64,000 bases of DNA, taken from Seriola aureovittata (taxonomy: Eukaryota > Chordata > Actinopteri > Carangiformes > Carangidae). Below are positions 1 to 12,116 of the stretch, piece by piece. Location of the stretch: the NCBI RefSeq assembly GCF_021018895.1, contig NC_079378.1:8533001-8597000 (forward strand), read 5' to 3'. Under the pieces are notes generated by a model. The model was not told the DNA's origin. It saw only the letters and a list, made by a program, of their open reading frames with translations, and did no database searches. Position 1 is the first letter of the stretch; the number at the start of each line of letters is the position of its first letter. The position numbers were made by a program, and so were the translations under genes.

Positions 1-1879
1 GCAGAAGATATGAAATGTGGATTGACATTGAGTGTTTTGACACACTGAAATCACAGCTGTATCATACTTTCTTACACACCAGATCCATAACTATGAGGTT
101 ACTGAGCTAAAAATATTGATTGATTTGACCTACAATGATCAGCTAAACATTTTTCAAGAGAAGAATCGGCACTACAAAAATAAAGGTGACTTCTGTCAAG
201 GTGAGCTTGGAGAGAGTACATTAACCATTATTTCTGTGCTGTTACAGAATTAACGTTAATTAACTTCCGCCAGTATAATCTACTGCCGCTGATGATGGTC
301 ATTTGAAGGTGAAAGAAATGGCTACAAATGAAAAGCCTGCCAACATTACCTGCGTGTTTTCAGCATTGATTTTCACTAATAAAGAAAAAACAAGGAGAGA
401 TAAAAGGTTTTATAACAGATTAGTTGGCGTTGGAGCTTAACGAATCTGCGTATTTTGCCAACAAGGAACCAGATCCAAAACAGAACCAGTTTTCAGAACT
501 CAACCCTAATTATAGTTCATTGAATATTTTGGGGTTTCAGACATATTTTAGATACTTTGAGTACTTTTGATTTAGCTGCCGGTTTACTTCAGCAAGTTTA
601 GTCTATAGTGTGCAAAGCATCAAATTTGTTGCTATGGTTACTAGCAGCCTCATCCTGTCTGAGGTGTTGTGAATATAATAAACAACAGGATTTAAACGGA
701 CACCTGAGCCAATCTGTATCGTGTAGCCATAGTATATGTTTTAACAGGTGTTTTAGCGTCACATTGCTTCTGTTGAGACACCCACCTGAAGCAGATAAGC
801 TCATGACTCGAGCTGTGTCGAGCTAAAACTCAGTCTGTCTCAGAAGTCTGTCACGCTCACCATCATCACCGGTGTTGTTTCACAGCTTTAAAGGACATTT
901 CCTCACTACCTTAAAAAAGATCGGCGGTGGGTGTGAGCTGGCCCGTGAGGTGGGTTTTACAACCCACAAGGTCTGTTAGAGCTCAAATAACCTACTTAAG
1001 CCTGAAGTGTGTTGGCTTGGTGTGTGCCGGTGCAGATGTGATGCAGTTCAGTGCTCCACACTGTGAAGTTGAACGGGGTGGCCGGTGATGAAACCAGTCC
1101 AACTTTATTTGCTTGTCATAACCATTATAAGATGACACGCATGGGTCAGATAATTCATCAAGTCCCAACACAGATATCATTTATTTTTCATTCGAAGACA
1201 AACTAGAACGACTGAGAATCTCAGAGCTGCTTTTTACCCCAATGTGAGTCTTTGCACATGACATTTCTTAACCTGTCTTGTCGCCTATCACATCATGTCA
1301 TCCGCCAGCAGCTACTCACTTCATGCTGACAGCGAACGAAGGCAACTAGTCATGTGAAATTACGTCTGACTTGTGTTTTCTCTAAGCTGCGTTCACATCT
1401 GGAGTCTTACAGTGAACCTCTGCCAGACCAGATCTCAGGCTCTCTCCTTCCCTCTCTTTCTCTTACTCCCCATCCTGTCCTCTCTCCCCTGCCCCTCATT
1501 GTAAAACCATCCCCATTTTTATGCCATAGCACTGTTGCCATGACGCTGTGGTCATCGAGAGGCAAATTCAGGTCAGTAAGGCAGAGGCGAAGTGCGTCAC
1601 CCCTCTACACCAGAATGCTGTCAAACTAAATCACAGTTCACACGGAGCTCAGAGGAGGAAATTGTTACAGAGCTTGTCTGTTTTACGCTGAACTGTATTC
1701 TGGTACAAAAACAAGAAGTTCTGTTATTGAAAAACACAAGTTTCCATTAGACTGTAAGTTTAAATACTGTGCACTGAATCGCATCATGATTTATATACTT
1801 ATCAAAGTGTAGTTTGTAGACTTTTCTGTGTGTTAATAATGCTTGAATATAGTTAACTAGCTGCTTTCAAGTCAAGTTT

Positions 1880-2005
1880 GGATTGAAAAAATGTAAATTG
1901 ATTGCAAAAGAAGATCTACTTCTTTGCCTGAAGTCATTTCTAAATGATGAATGAAACATTTTTGGGGTGTTAATTATATTGCCTGGTGCTACATCAGTGA
2001 ATAGA
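1880..2005. repeat. Diverged interspersed repeat, copy 1
   Basis: The core at 1,929-1,966 (CTGAAGTCATTTCTAAATGA, then TGAATG and ATTTTTGG) recurs at 3,829-3,866 with two or three differences. Looser similarity continues on both sides (GTCAAGTTT upstream; GGTGCTACA against GGTGCCACA downstream). The two copies are direct repeats about 1.9 kb apart. The family is not recognised. Confidence 0.55.
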
Positions 2006-3211
2006 AATGCCATCCCTATTAACAAACCGCCGTTTAACTGCAAGACGATCGAAGTGGTGGCAGGCATGAGTGAGGAAAAAAAAAAAAACAAGTTCACTCA
2101 GATTATGGCATTTCCAATCAATATTATGATTTGGATGTTTAGTTCAGTTTAAAGAGGCGAGGTTCACCTTTTCTATAAGCCAAGAGATTTAATAACAGTT
2201 CAAATGAACTTCAGTATGAACCTCAGGAAGTGAACACAGCCACGACTGCAGCGCTGATTCTGGCTCACAATGCAAACCAATCAGAAAGTTGTAGAGTGAT
2301 TATGACGTGACATTTTAGAGCATCTTCCTCCTCTAATTTGACGTATATCAGATGATGCTGAGCGATCACAACGTAGGAAGGGTCATTCAAGAATCCCAAG
2401 TGCTTTGTTTTCCTCTGCACCATCCTCACTGCACCCCTCCATCTCTTCTCCCCCCTCGCTGCATTAATCCCGCCCCCTCTCTACAGCGATTAGTTGGATT
2501 TGCCTTCAAATAAACTAAACCGGATTAGTCCGTGTGAGCTGTATTGGACCTCCCTCCAGCCACATAACTGGTAGATCCCACTTTACCAAAACAGACCAAA
2601 GTGGGGGCCATGTTCATGTCATATTTTCATCTCTCTGTTTATAGTAATATCCTGCAAGTGTCAGCAGGAAGTGGTAGTGCTTTCTCATATTCTGTAGAGC
2701 TTGGTCGAATCCTGATATTTCAACCAATACTGATATTTGAAGAAAATTAAATCGGATATTAAAATATCAGATGATATTAGTATTCTACACGACATGACAC
2801 ATAATATAGCATGTAATCAAATATACTGTATATACTGAGAAAACAAGATTTTTATAAATAAAATCTTCAGCAAAGACAATAAAAATATATTTTGAATATA
2901 AAGTAGTAAATAGTCGGTTCAGCTCAAATATATATTGGTAACTCTAATTGAATCTAAAAGTTGCACTGAACATGTTGATCCTGTGTGCAGTTTTCATAAA
3001 CAGTAAAGCAAATTTCAAATAGTATTCAGTATCATTTTAAAACATCCGACACTGACTTGATTCATATTTTCTTTCCTTAATATTTTTCCTTCTGACTTTC
3101 AACACCAGCTTGTTTATATTATATATAAACGATATACAGTGTCACACTGCACACATCCTGCTTCTGCTTTCATGTCTCCAACGTGTCTTTGATAATGCCT
3201 ATTTACAGCAG

Positions 3212-3250
<39 letters not shown>

Positions 3251-3764
3251 AGAGAGAGAGTTTGAGGACCCTCATGTTGATGCAGTGAGAGGAAATCAGC
3301 TGTATGTTTGTCCACTTGTGATACTCTTATAGCCCTGATTGCTGCTGTGAGGGGGGCACTTGGGCAGGAGACAAAATGTTTGTTTTCCATGCCATCAGGA
3401 CAGAGGACTCCATGCCTGAGAGGCGGCAGACATCCTGCAGTACAGGAGCTGGCTGCGTGTGGTAGAGAAGCACTCACTGAGCTGAAGGGAAGCTGATTGC
3501 TCATGTGGGATAAATGGAGTTGCTCATGCCGTGCCACGCCGGCAAAAATAACCTACAGCTGAAACAAACCTGAGAGTCGTGGGTGTTAATCACTGCACTG
3601 AAACACACAATGGCCTTCGTATAAGAACATGTTCCTACTGCTAAATCTCTTACTGTTTCCTGTGAGGTTTGTTTTTCTATTGAGTGTTGTGAGTGTTCAC
3701 CAAAGGTTCTGAATTACTCAAACTTGTCTTTGATGCTCCTAAATTTCTGTATAAGTATAACCAA

Positions 3765-3910
3765 TAGGTGGTCAAGTTTCGTTTATAATAAGACTAACAG
3801 AAAACAGGTGATGAGCACATGGCGACTGAAGTCATTTCTAAATGATGAATGTAAAATTTTTGGCTCATTGGTAAAAATCATTATGTGGTGCCACAACAAT
3901 GAATGAAATT
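3765..3910. repeat. Diverged interspersed repeat, copy 2
   Basis: Second copy of the repeat at 1,880-2,005, in the same orientation. The best match is 3,829-3,866. On the minus strand both copies encode the peptide HSSFRNDF in one frame, which may be a trace of an old mobile-element reading frame or simply the conserved DNA core. No terminal repeats were found. Confidence 0.55.
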
Positions 3911-4422
3911 TATTTTTGCCGTGGTGTGGGGTGTTCTCTTCAAACCGACCTTCGACCAGAACCTTAAACATGCAGCGGCTAAAAGTCAGGCTGTACTTGA
4001 ACGCAGCAGTTCTTTGAGCTAAATGCTAACACCAACATGCTAATATAGTCCCAGACTCTCTAGTTTCTTTTTTTCTTTAAGTAAAATCCTCACATCACTT
4101 CAGTATAAACATCTGTAAGTGAACACATCACTGCCATGGCCTGAATGCCAACTGCAGTTATCAATACATCGTTTATGTGGCTTTGGTGGTCTGTTGATAA
4201 GCTTTCAACCAGTGAAGGTGTGGAGCTCTGCTGCTAAACATTACTGATTTGGATTCGCTGGAGTCAGTTCAGCTTAAAGATTCACTCCTACAGATTTGTT
4301 TGTACATGTACTGAGCACCTGTAACTCTTATATCAAAGTAACAACTTCCCTTCTGTGGAGAAATGGCTGTTTGTTAAAACATTGTCCCTGCCACAGAACT
4401 ATGTCCCATACTCACCTGTGTC

Positions 4423-4459
4423 AACCTTTTTTTGTGTTTTATAAACACAAAAAAAGGTT
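4423..4459. repeat. Perfect 17-bp inverted repeat (hairpin)
   Basis: The left arm 4,423-4,439 (AACCTTTTTTTGTGTTT) is the exact reverse complement of the right arm 4,443-4,459, with only TAT at 4,440-4,442 between them. No gene is nearby. It could be a cruciform-prone palindrome or the centre of a decayed inverted duplication. Confidence 0.85.
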
Positions 4460-5527
4460 CAATGAGCTATTATTGTTTTGAACTATCAGAAAATTGCACT
4501 CACGTTGTTCAGCAATTAATGAACCTACAGTTTAATTGAAGTGAACTGCAGCAGCTGTGGAAACTTCCAGTGAGGACAGACCCACCAATCCACAGCTGAA
4601 GTGGGACAGACTAAAGTAGATCCCATTATCAGTGTCAGCTATAATTTTTTGCCAGCATGCATGTTGTGTTTATAAGCCTTTAATATGGTTTCATGTGGCA
4701 GTGATCTTAAATCCTCATACTGGAAGGTTCCTAAGATCTGTCCTGTCGCCGCGTTATCTGGGTGAAGCGCTAAAACGAGCCCCGAACTGTTTATTTTGGC
4801 TGGAACTAGGTCATGTGATGCAGTATGTGTTGAAGGGTGGACCTGACCTAGTCTGGCTGTAAACTGGTGATTTCTGCCACAGCTGCAGTGACTACACAGG
4901 AAGGGAGGAGTACATGTAAGTATCACACGTCTTTAAAGTTACACACAAAGGCAACTCGAGTGTCTGTTTACAAAGCAGCCAAACAAACATGTTTGAACAA
5001 AGAAGTCAGTCAATATCTGGCCTCCCTCCATCATGTCATGAGCAACCACAATCTGATATCATGCTCCAAATACATCTCCTACAGCTCCCTCACACTAAAA
5101 GACACCCCATGTTTTGCCAGTTGAATGCTTTTAATGTGAAGCAGGAGAAGGAAATGTTCAGCGAGCATCAGCAGAAACTTGATATAGCTCTGATCCGGCT
5201 GTAGGAGAGTAACAGTGAGTCCTGGGACGGTCCATGACGGAGCGAGTGTTTAGTTCTTGACAACATGAAGTGTGAAGTTTTTTTTTTTTTTTTTTACCCC
5301 GCTAATGTTGAAGTTTGAAGAAGTGGTTTGCAGACGAGCTTCCTGTTTCTAGCAGAGTTTGACTGCTGAGTTAACACTCGCAGCTCAGCTTTGACTGTTA
5401 ATAGTTCCCTTGATGCGTTGCATAATTCAGCTTCGACTGCTGTGACCAGACACTTCACTGCACCATCCCTCCTCCCCATGATGGGTTTAAACCAAACTGT
5501 TTCCACACAGCTGTGGAAAGACATGTA

Positions 5528-5530
<3 letters not shown>

Positions 5531-5610
<80 letters not shown>
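5531..5610. repeat. (AC)n microsatellite
   Basis: About 80 bp of nearly uninterrupted AC dinucleotides. A second, opposite-phase (GT)n tract lies at 5,708-5,761, so the two could pair as inverted repeats about 100 bp apart. Confidence 0.95.
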
Positions 5611-5612
<2 letters not shown>

Positions 5613-5705
5613 CTGTCTGAGGATAACTTGCTGCTAGAAGCCAGTTTATCACTGTCAGCTCTCCTTCTGGGCTGTGATAGTAAACACCTCCAGACCAAAC
5701 ATTTC

Positions 5706-5707
<2 letters not shown>

Positions 5708-5760
<53 letters not shown>

Positions 5761-5761
5761 T
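5708..5761. repeat. (GT)n microsatellite
   Basis: A run of GT dinucleotides with one late TA interruption. It is complementary in sense to the AC tract at 5,531-5,610. Confidence 0.95.
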
Positions 5762-8197
5762 GACTTGAGGTAACAGACTGCATGTCATTTACTACAAACA
5801 CCTTGGGTTTTCTGAGGCAAAGTGAGAGCACACACACACACACACCACAGAGACACAAACACACACACGTACATGTGCACAACACAAACTCATTGTCTCT
5901 TATTCAAACTCAATGCGCTCCTGGGACTTCATTAGGAGGCTCAAAAGTAACAATTAGCACCAGGTTAGCAAAAGGATGAGGACAACACCAGCTGTGGTTC
6001 AGTTTATTAAACACATGCAGACCCACCCTCCACACACACACATCCATGCACAACTGTTTATTATTGGTCCCACTCCTCGCAGGCACAGATACTTTACAGT
6101 ATTAATTAAAATTGTGTGTCTGCTGAGGGTTTGTTTGTGTTTTTTCCCTGTTTGTCTCGTGTGCGGGCGAAGGCTGCGTGAGTCTTCAGGTGTTGCACGG
6201 CAGTAAACGGAGCGACGTATTCAGAGCCGATGTGTTTAGAAGAGCATTCAGACTGACAGAGGAGCAAAGGCATCACGGGGTCACAACGAGTCAGATCAGC
6301 ACTGTCAGGAACACTCACCCCGTACAGTAAATGGAGTTGACAACATACTGTGACTTCAGGGTATGGTTCTTCTTGTGGGATGCGCCGGCATGAATACATA
6401 AGCATGAAAAATAACATGCAGGGAGCATTGGGAGGAGACCTCCAGGGGGAGTGAATGCAGAAATAAACACTATCCAGGAAGCTAAAGCAGACAGAGGCTG
6501 AGGTCTCTGTCAGGTTCAGGCTCCAGCTTGTTAACACTGAGAAGTGACTAAAAACACCTTCATCCTAAATGGACATAACTTACATATTGTCCCATTTACA
6601 TTTTGCATGTAGGGACGCTGGTGAACTGCTACTGAAGGTGAATGTTTGCTGATGTCATATTCTCCTTTTGGCTGCTGGAGAGAGTCGGCCTCTTGGGGGC
6701 AGCAGACACAAGTTTTTACCTTGTAACCTTGTAAGTTGACATTGTTAGTAAACAGTTGCTCTTCAACACATCCAGCTGTTATGGCAACTTATCTTTGATT
6801 TGGAGTCGTGAATGTAAATCTAATATTCCTTCTGTGTTTAGCTCTGATTTTGGTCTCTACTGTCTCCAGAGGTAAAATCTGGCTCTTTAAATGCTCCACT
6901 GTGTTCACCACCTAGTTGCTTCAGTAGCTTCGGTGCCGAGCAGACACTGTACAGTGGATTTTTAGAGCTTATTTGCTGAAAACCGCTGCCTTGTTTAGTG
7001 AAAAACAATGTTATGGGCACGGTGAGAGTGAATTTAACAGATCTTTAACAACTTTAAACTCGTTGCACCTGTGTAAAGCCAAGAGGTGCTGCACATTGAG
7101 GTGGTAATATCTCTGTAGGTTCCATCAAAGTAAAATCCAATATTAACACTAATACAAACAGTTCAGCTCATGTTATAGGAGCTATACACAGTTTGTTTGT
7201 AACTGGTTTCAACTGCTACAAATGCACAACAAAAGTAGCTGATTTAGTCCGTTTATCTGCTGTGACTAGAAGGTTCGTAGTCAGACGAGCCATCTTGAAA
7301 TAATATGTGAACTCTCAAGTCGGAATAACGGGTGTTTTTCCCGTTCATCCCGTTCTGCCGACATTGTTTGAATGCAGCATAAACACTAAACACTTTACAG
7401 TATCTTGCGAGTCTCTTCACCGGAGGAGCAGAAAGTGATTGTTGTTTAATTAGATTGTTGGTGCATTTTTAAACATAATTCTATTTAATTTGTGTGGCTG
7501 ATTTTATCATTCTTTTTATTAACATTATAAGATTCATTATCTGCCTCTGTGATAACCACCTTCTCGTTTTGTCTTAGTATTTTTCAAAAAAGTTATTAAT
7601 GAATCCTTGCTCACTGATGATAATTGAGATAACACTGCCAATGAACGTTTACGGGTACATGTGATGAATTAGTGACTTGCCACAGCCATGTGTAACGGCC
7701 ACATGTACTGTGATGACATCTGGTAACTGTGCTTCTTCTTTTTCTCCTCCACGGTGATCTATAAAACAAATCCAATCCACGCAGTTTATGAATCAAAAAA
7801 CATTGTGTATGCATATGTCTGCGTACACAGATATTTAGTTATGAACCTGCACACAGTTTTCACACTGGCCTTCTGAGTGAAAGCTGCTTCCTTTATATAA
7901 AGGTAGATTCTGACATCATCATCATCATCCTTCACATTTACTATAGAAATAGGAAAAACAGACATGAAATCCACAACTGGGAGCTCATGGTAACATCTGG
8001 TGATCGGATGTCATGTTCTTTTAGTAGGAGGCTGCTGCTGTCGAAATGTTACAGAGAACAGCTGGTGAGGTGATCGGTCATCATTAGCAATTAAATGATC
8101 CCTCTCTTTACTGACAGACGTCCATGTCTCCACCGCCTCACTGTTGTCTTTGAGCAGACACTTGTGATCGGTTTACTGTCTTCTGACCCGATGTACC

Positions 8198-8200
<3 letters not shown>

Positions 8201-8243
<43 letters not shown>
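8201..8243. repeat. (TG)n microsatellite
   Basis: Uninterrupted TG dinucleotides. Another interrupted GT/GC tract follows at 8,657-8,706. Confidence 0.95.
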
Positions 8244-8245
<2 letters not shown>

Positions 8246-8663
8246 ATCAGGAGAAGCAGCAGAACACGCAGAGACAGCCGCACATCTGTTAACATCAGAT
8301 GAGAAGGAGAAACAGTCACTGAGCTAATAAGGGAACATGGCATGTAATCACACACATTTACTGATCTTCTAAACTCACAGTGTGACTCTTGTCTGTTTCT
8401 CTCGAGGCTGTGCAGCGATCCACTCTCAAATCCCTGAAACAATGTCACCTCAAATTCACTTTTTGATTTACTTGAGCTCTGTGGCGAGCCAGTGGGCCTC
8501 AGAGGAGGCGATGGAGGGATGATGCAGTTGCACCTCCCGGCCAGTGGTTTCATGGGATCAGGCAGGAGGCAGGAAGTGTCTGCTCTGCTGGGGAACGCTA
8601 ATAAGCAGTGACACTGCCTGGTGAGGGCAGGAAGGATAAGAGGAACAAAAATAACTCTGTGTG

Positions 8664-8705
<42 letters not shown>

Positions 8706-9600
8706 CGTGTTGTCGTATATGTGAGGAAATGTCTCTTTTAACACAGATTGTCCAAGATTCATGTAGGAACGTCACTCTAAATGATCAGACTGAGCTTTTT
8801 AACACTTTAGTCAGCAGAATGACTTGAAACTACAGAAAACAGAATTAATAATATTATTTGAATATATTGCTCATTTACTGTGAGGTGTTTCGGGGTATGT
8901 GAATGTTGAAGCACATAATGACATCTATTATCGGTATAACCACTTTTATAGTATTTATTTTCCTGTTAGCGTGATCCACTCTCAGTATTGTCATCTGTTC
9001 ACAGAGAGGATTGAAAGTAAAGCAGCTCTTCAGATTAGAGCTTCCTCCTGCTTAATAAGAGAACTTAATTTCTTTGCAACGGTTCACTTTTGCTTTTCAT
9101 CAACATTAAACAAAGTCCAACATTATAACCTTAATTTATTCACAGTCATAATTTCATCTTTAATAATAAGAAAAACATGTTTAGTAGCTGGAAAACAATT
9201 TAATATTGTGATAATAAGTAAGTAAGTGAATCTCGTTCACAGGGTGGAGATTTGTTTGAAACCAGTTTCCTTAGAAACAAAAACATGTTTTAAACCTTTT
9301 TACTATTTAACAAAATATAACAAACTGCTCAGTGCACCGGCGTTAAAATAAACTATAGCCTAAATGAAATGTGATCTAAATATAACTTATTGAGATCAAG
9401 AAATATTAAATTAAAGAATCAGTTCAAAAAAAAAAAGTCAAGAGCTTTTTAAAATATTTTAAAGTTTCAGTCTCAAACAACATTGAGATTTGGTCCCTGC
9501 TTCCCAGTTATATTGATCAGGAAGTTAAAGTAATGATTAACCCTTTATTTTCATTCATGTGCTACTTGGTTCAAGTATGTAATGTCTAATCTGTAACTCT

Positions 9601-9603
<3 letters not shown>

Positions 9604-9654
<51 letters not shown>

Positions 9655-9705
9655 CGCTCGCTCGCTCGCTCGCTCGCTCGCTCGCTCTCTCTCTCTCTTG
9701 CTCGC

Positions 9706-9737
<32 letters not shown>

Positions 9738-9738
9738 A
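9604..9738 (+). repeat. (CT)n/(CTCG)n compound repeat forming the unc119 exon 2 splice tract
   Basis: About 135 bp of CT dinucleotides containing a block of CTCG tetranucleotides (about 9,650-9,688). It runs straight into the CAG acceptor at 9,737-9,739. The polypyrimidine tract of unc119 exon 2 is therefore itself a microsatellite. The CG-containing block is unusual because CpG-rich tetramers decay quickly in vertebrates. Confidence 0.9.
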
Positions 9739-9739
9739 G

Positions 9740-10469
9740 ATTATCTGTGCAGCCCGGACGAGAACGTTTACAGCATCGACTTCACCAGGTTCAAGATCCG
9801 AGACATGGAAACCGGCACAGTTCTGTTTGAAATCACCAAACCTCCATCCACAGGCGAGTCACTGAATCGCTCTGTGGAGTTGTTTCATTTAACCTTTATT
9901 TACCATGAAAATTCCTGCAGTTATTCAGTCTTCATGCATGAAGGCTGCTAGACAATGAACCTGCAGAGGCATCCATGTAAAACACACACTGATGACTATA
10001 TTTCATTTCATGTCCCTCTGTTCTGTTCCTTACAAACCAATCCTCACCTTAGATAAAGCAGGAGAGAAGAGGGATATTGACCCAAACGCCGGCCGGTTCG
10101 TCCGTTACCAGTTCACCCCGGCTTTCCTCCGGCTGCGGCAAGTTGGAGCCACGTAAGTGAGAACGTGTGTGAATCTTTATTTACAAGGACGCAGTCACCG
10201 ACAGAGTAATCGCTGTGTCCTCTGCCTCTCTGTGTTTTCTCTTGTCTCACTCCCCTCTCTCCGTCCGTCTGTCTTTCTCTGAGCAGCGTTGAGTTCACGG
10301 TCGGAGACATGCCCATAGAAAACTTCAGGATGATCGAGAGACATTATTTCCGCGAGAAGCTGCTCAAGAGTTTTGACTTTGAGTTCGGCTTCTGCATGCC
10401 CAGCAGCAAGAACACCTGTGAACACATCTACGAATTCCCACCTCTGTCTGAGGACATCAGTGAGTCTAT

Positions 10470-10526
<57 letters not shown>

Positions 10527-11547
10527 AGAAAACAATTTGGGCGCCCTGTGGTTCAGGCAGCATGCTTACATACTCTCATGCTGTGGGATTAATTCTGTCG
10601 ATGTCTGTGCTCCTATTCATTTATGTTTATAAACCAGACAGACCATAATGTTCTACAGCAAATCTGCTGTGAAGGAATTGTAATGGCACCCAGATAATGG
10701 TTTTTATTAACATCATTTTTAATGAACTTGTCTGAAAAAATAGTAAAGTATTGGTACCATTTGGTACTTAGTCCTTACCGCAGCGGCCTGGGTTCAAGTC
10801 GACCTGTGGCCCTTTGCTGTATGTGCTCTCTTCTCTCTTTCTCCCCAACTTTCCTGTCTCTTTCTCTCACTGCAACTATAATAAATGCAAAATGCTTAAC
10901 TTAAATCAAAGTATTTTTTGTCCCCTAAACCACACGTGGGTCCTGAACTTTGGACGTGCTCCCACATCCACCCAGACCAGGTCTCTGCCACTCCGTATAA
11001 AAACATACGACTTTCTTCAATGGAAAAAAATATTTCCACTGAAGATATCCAGCCAGTTGTTTACCTCAAAACATAAGCTACATTCAGTTGTCAGTTTATT
11101 AGGTACACTTGGCTAAAACTAATATGGTCGGATACAACAGTCCTGCAATAAATGCGGCCGTCATGAAGGTGAAGCTGTTTTAGAGAGGAGTTGATTCAGG
11201 TGTGTGGAGGAGTTGGTTCAGCTGTATTGCATTATGCAGAGAGGGGTTCCTGTTATTCAGCCTGTCCTCATTAATACACAATGAGGTGGACAAAATACTA
11301 AAACTAACTATTCCTCTTTTTACCCTGTTTTAATCATCATAGGACCCTCCTCAGATTTATCTTAAGACCTCATGGGTCCTATGTTTTCTAACAGCTGTGA
11401 TTTTATTTGTGTGTGTGTGTGTTTCTGCTCACAGTCAGAGAGATGATCCTGCACCCGTATGAGACGCAGTCCGACAGCTTCTACTTTGTGGACAATAAGC
11501 TGGTGATGCACAACAAGGCAGACTACTCGTACAACGGTGGGACGTAG
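9740..11547 (+). CDS. unc119: UNC119 lipid-binding chaperone, partial (last four coding exons)
   Basis: Coding exons: 9,740-9,853; 10,053-10,152; 10,287-10,459; 11,435-11,547 (TAG at 11,545-11,547). Frames join without a break, giving about 166 codons. UNC119 is a beta-sandwich chaperone of the PDE-delta fold. It binds myristoylated proteins such as rod transducin alpha and NPHP3 and releases them at the cilium or outer segment through ARL3. The call rests on near-identity to the family over [59 protein letters not shown] and [16 protein letters not shown], and on the C-terminus [11 protein letters not shown]. The variable, poorly conserved N-terminal exon is not in view. The intron after 9,853 begins GC, not GT. 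Intron 4 starts with a CA tract and carries two fish-type repeats. It resembles UNC119 more than UNC119B in DIDPNAG; the teleost paralogue letter cannot be assigned. Confidence 0.93.
10472..10524. repeat. (CA)n microsatellite beside an unc119 donor site
   Basis: An uninterrupted CA tract that begins 12 bases after the intron 4 donor (GTGAGT at 10,460-10,465). Confidence 0.95.
10765..10895 (+). mobile_element. tRNA-derived SINE-like fragment
   Basis: It contains GGGTTCAAGTC (10,790-10,800), a B-box-like sequence. This is followed by GACCTGTGGCCCTTTGCTG, then a CT-rich tail and a TGCAACTATAATAAA end. That order is one I associate with tRNA-derived SINEs common in fish genomes. It lies inside unc119 intron 4. 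The 5' half is not clear, so it is probably a truncated copy. Confidence 0.5.
11083..11310 (+). mobile_element. Fish-type interspersed repeat (family not named)
   Basis: It begins near GTTTATTAGGTACACTTGGC, runs through ACAACAGTCCTGCAATAAAT and GTTATTCAGCCTGTCCTCAT, and ends near AATGAGGTGGACAAAATACT. I recognise this string as a high-copy fish repeat from memory. It is non-coding and sits in unc119 intron 4. Confidence 0.45.
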
Positions 11548-11754
11548 AGATGACACACCAGCACGAGAGACAGGTGGATGTACGGACTGACCTGAGGGAC
11601 GATCAGAGCACGCTGGTGGGGTTAACATCCTGTCAATCCAGTAATCTCTCTCTCTTTCTCTCTCTCTCTCTTTCTCTCTCCGTCTTTCTCTTTCTCCTTC
11701 TCCCGTTGAGAGAATGCCGTCCAGAAAACACCCATACAGATGTGTCGGTTACAG

Positions 11755-11799
<45 letters not shown>

Positions 11800-11995
11800 G
11801 CACGTGTGAGTTTGTCAAAGCCTGGCAAGAAGCCACATTCACACAAACACACACATGGACACACACATTTCACAGCTTGGTGTGGCATCGCTGTGACAAA
11901 GTGTGTTTGTAACATGATAAACCAGCACGTGATCAAATTTTGGGGAAACATCAGATGGCTTTCGCTCTCTCGCCACGTCATGAAGTGAATAAAGA
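11548..11995 (+). other. unc119: Inferred 3' UTR of unc119
   Basis: This runs from the TAG stop to a poly(A) signal. It contains a CT tract (about 11,643-11,690) and a (GT)n tract (11,757-11,797), both of which would be transcribed. AATAAA at 11,988-11,993 is followed by a genomic A run (11,995-12,014). That run could also reflect mis-priming or an old retro-insertion. Confidence 0.55.
11988..11993 (+). terminator. Poly(A) signal for unc119
   Basis: AATAAA 441 bases after the stop codon. Later AATAAA copies near 13,650 and 13,850 could serve longer transcripts. Confidence 0.5.
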
Positions 11996-12116
11996 AAAAA
12001 AAAAAAAAAAAAAACCTGTATCTTCAACTATTGATAGAAAATTATTTTTTTCATTCCTGTAGCTGTTAGGAACAAATCTTGCGTCTAAAAACGTGTATTT
12101 TTAGGACTTGAACGAC

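Larger units (their letters stand above)
1..9603. other. Non-coding stretch left of unc119 exon 2
   Basis: I find no exon with family similarity on either strand here. The first coding exon of unc119 should lie upstream of 9,740, but no reading frame resembling its N-terminus is visible, so it is probably left of the window and this stretch would then be intron 1 and/or its flank. It holds several (GT/CA)n tracts (3,213-3,249; 5,531-5,610; 5,708-5,761; 8,201-8,243; 8,657-8,706), a T run at 5,278-5,295, a hairpin at 4,423-4,459 and two diverged copies of one repeat. Frames of 100-200 codons here are mostly translated CA/GT repeats. Confidence 0.6.

Noticed and set aside
5294..5885. Several open frames of 65-164 codons rich in THTHTH or VCVCVC
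   Set aside because: They are translations of CA/GT microsatellites, which lack stops on both strands; no splice or family support.
8173..8775. A 200-codon minus-strand frame
   Set aside because: It is held open by two CA tracts at its ends; the middle has no recognisable domain and no conserved neighbours.
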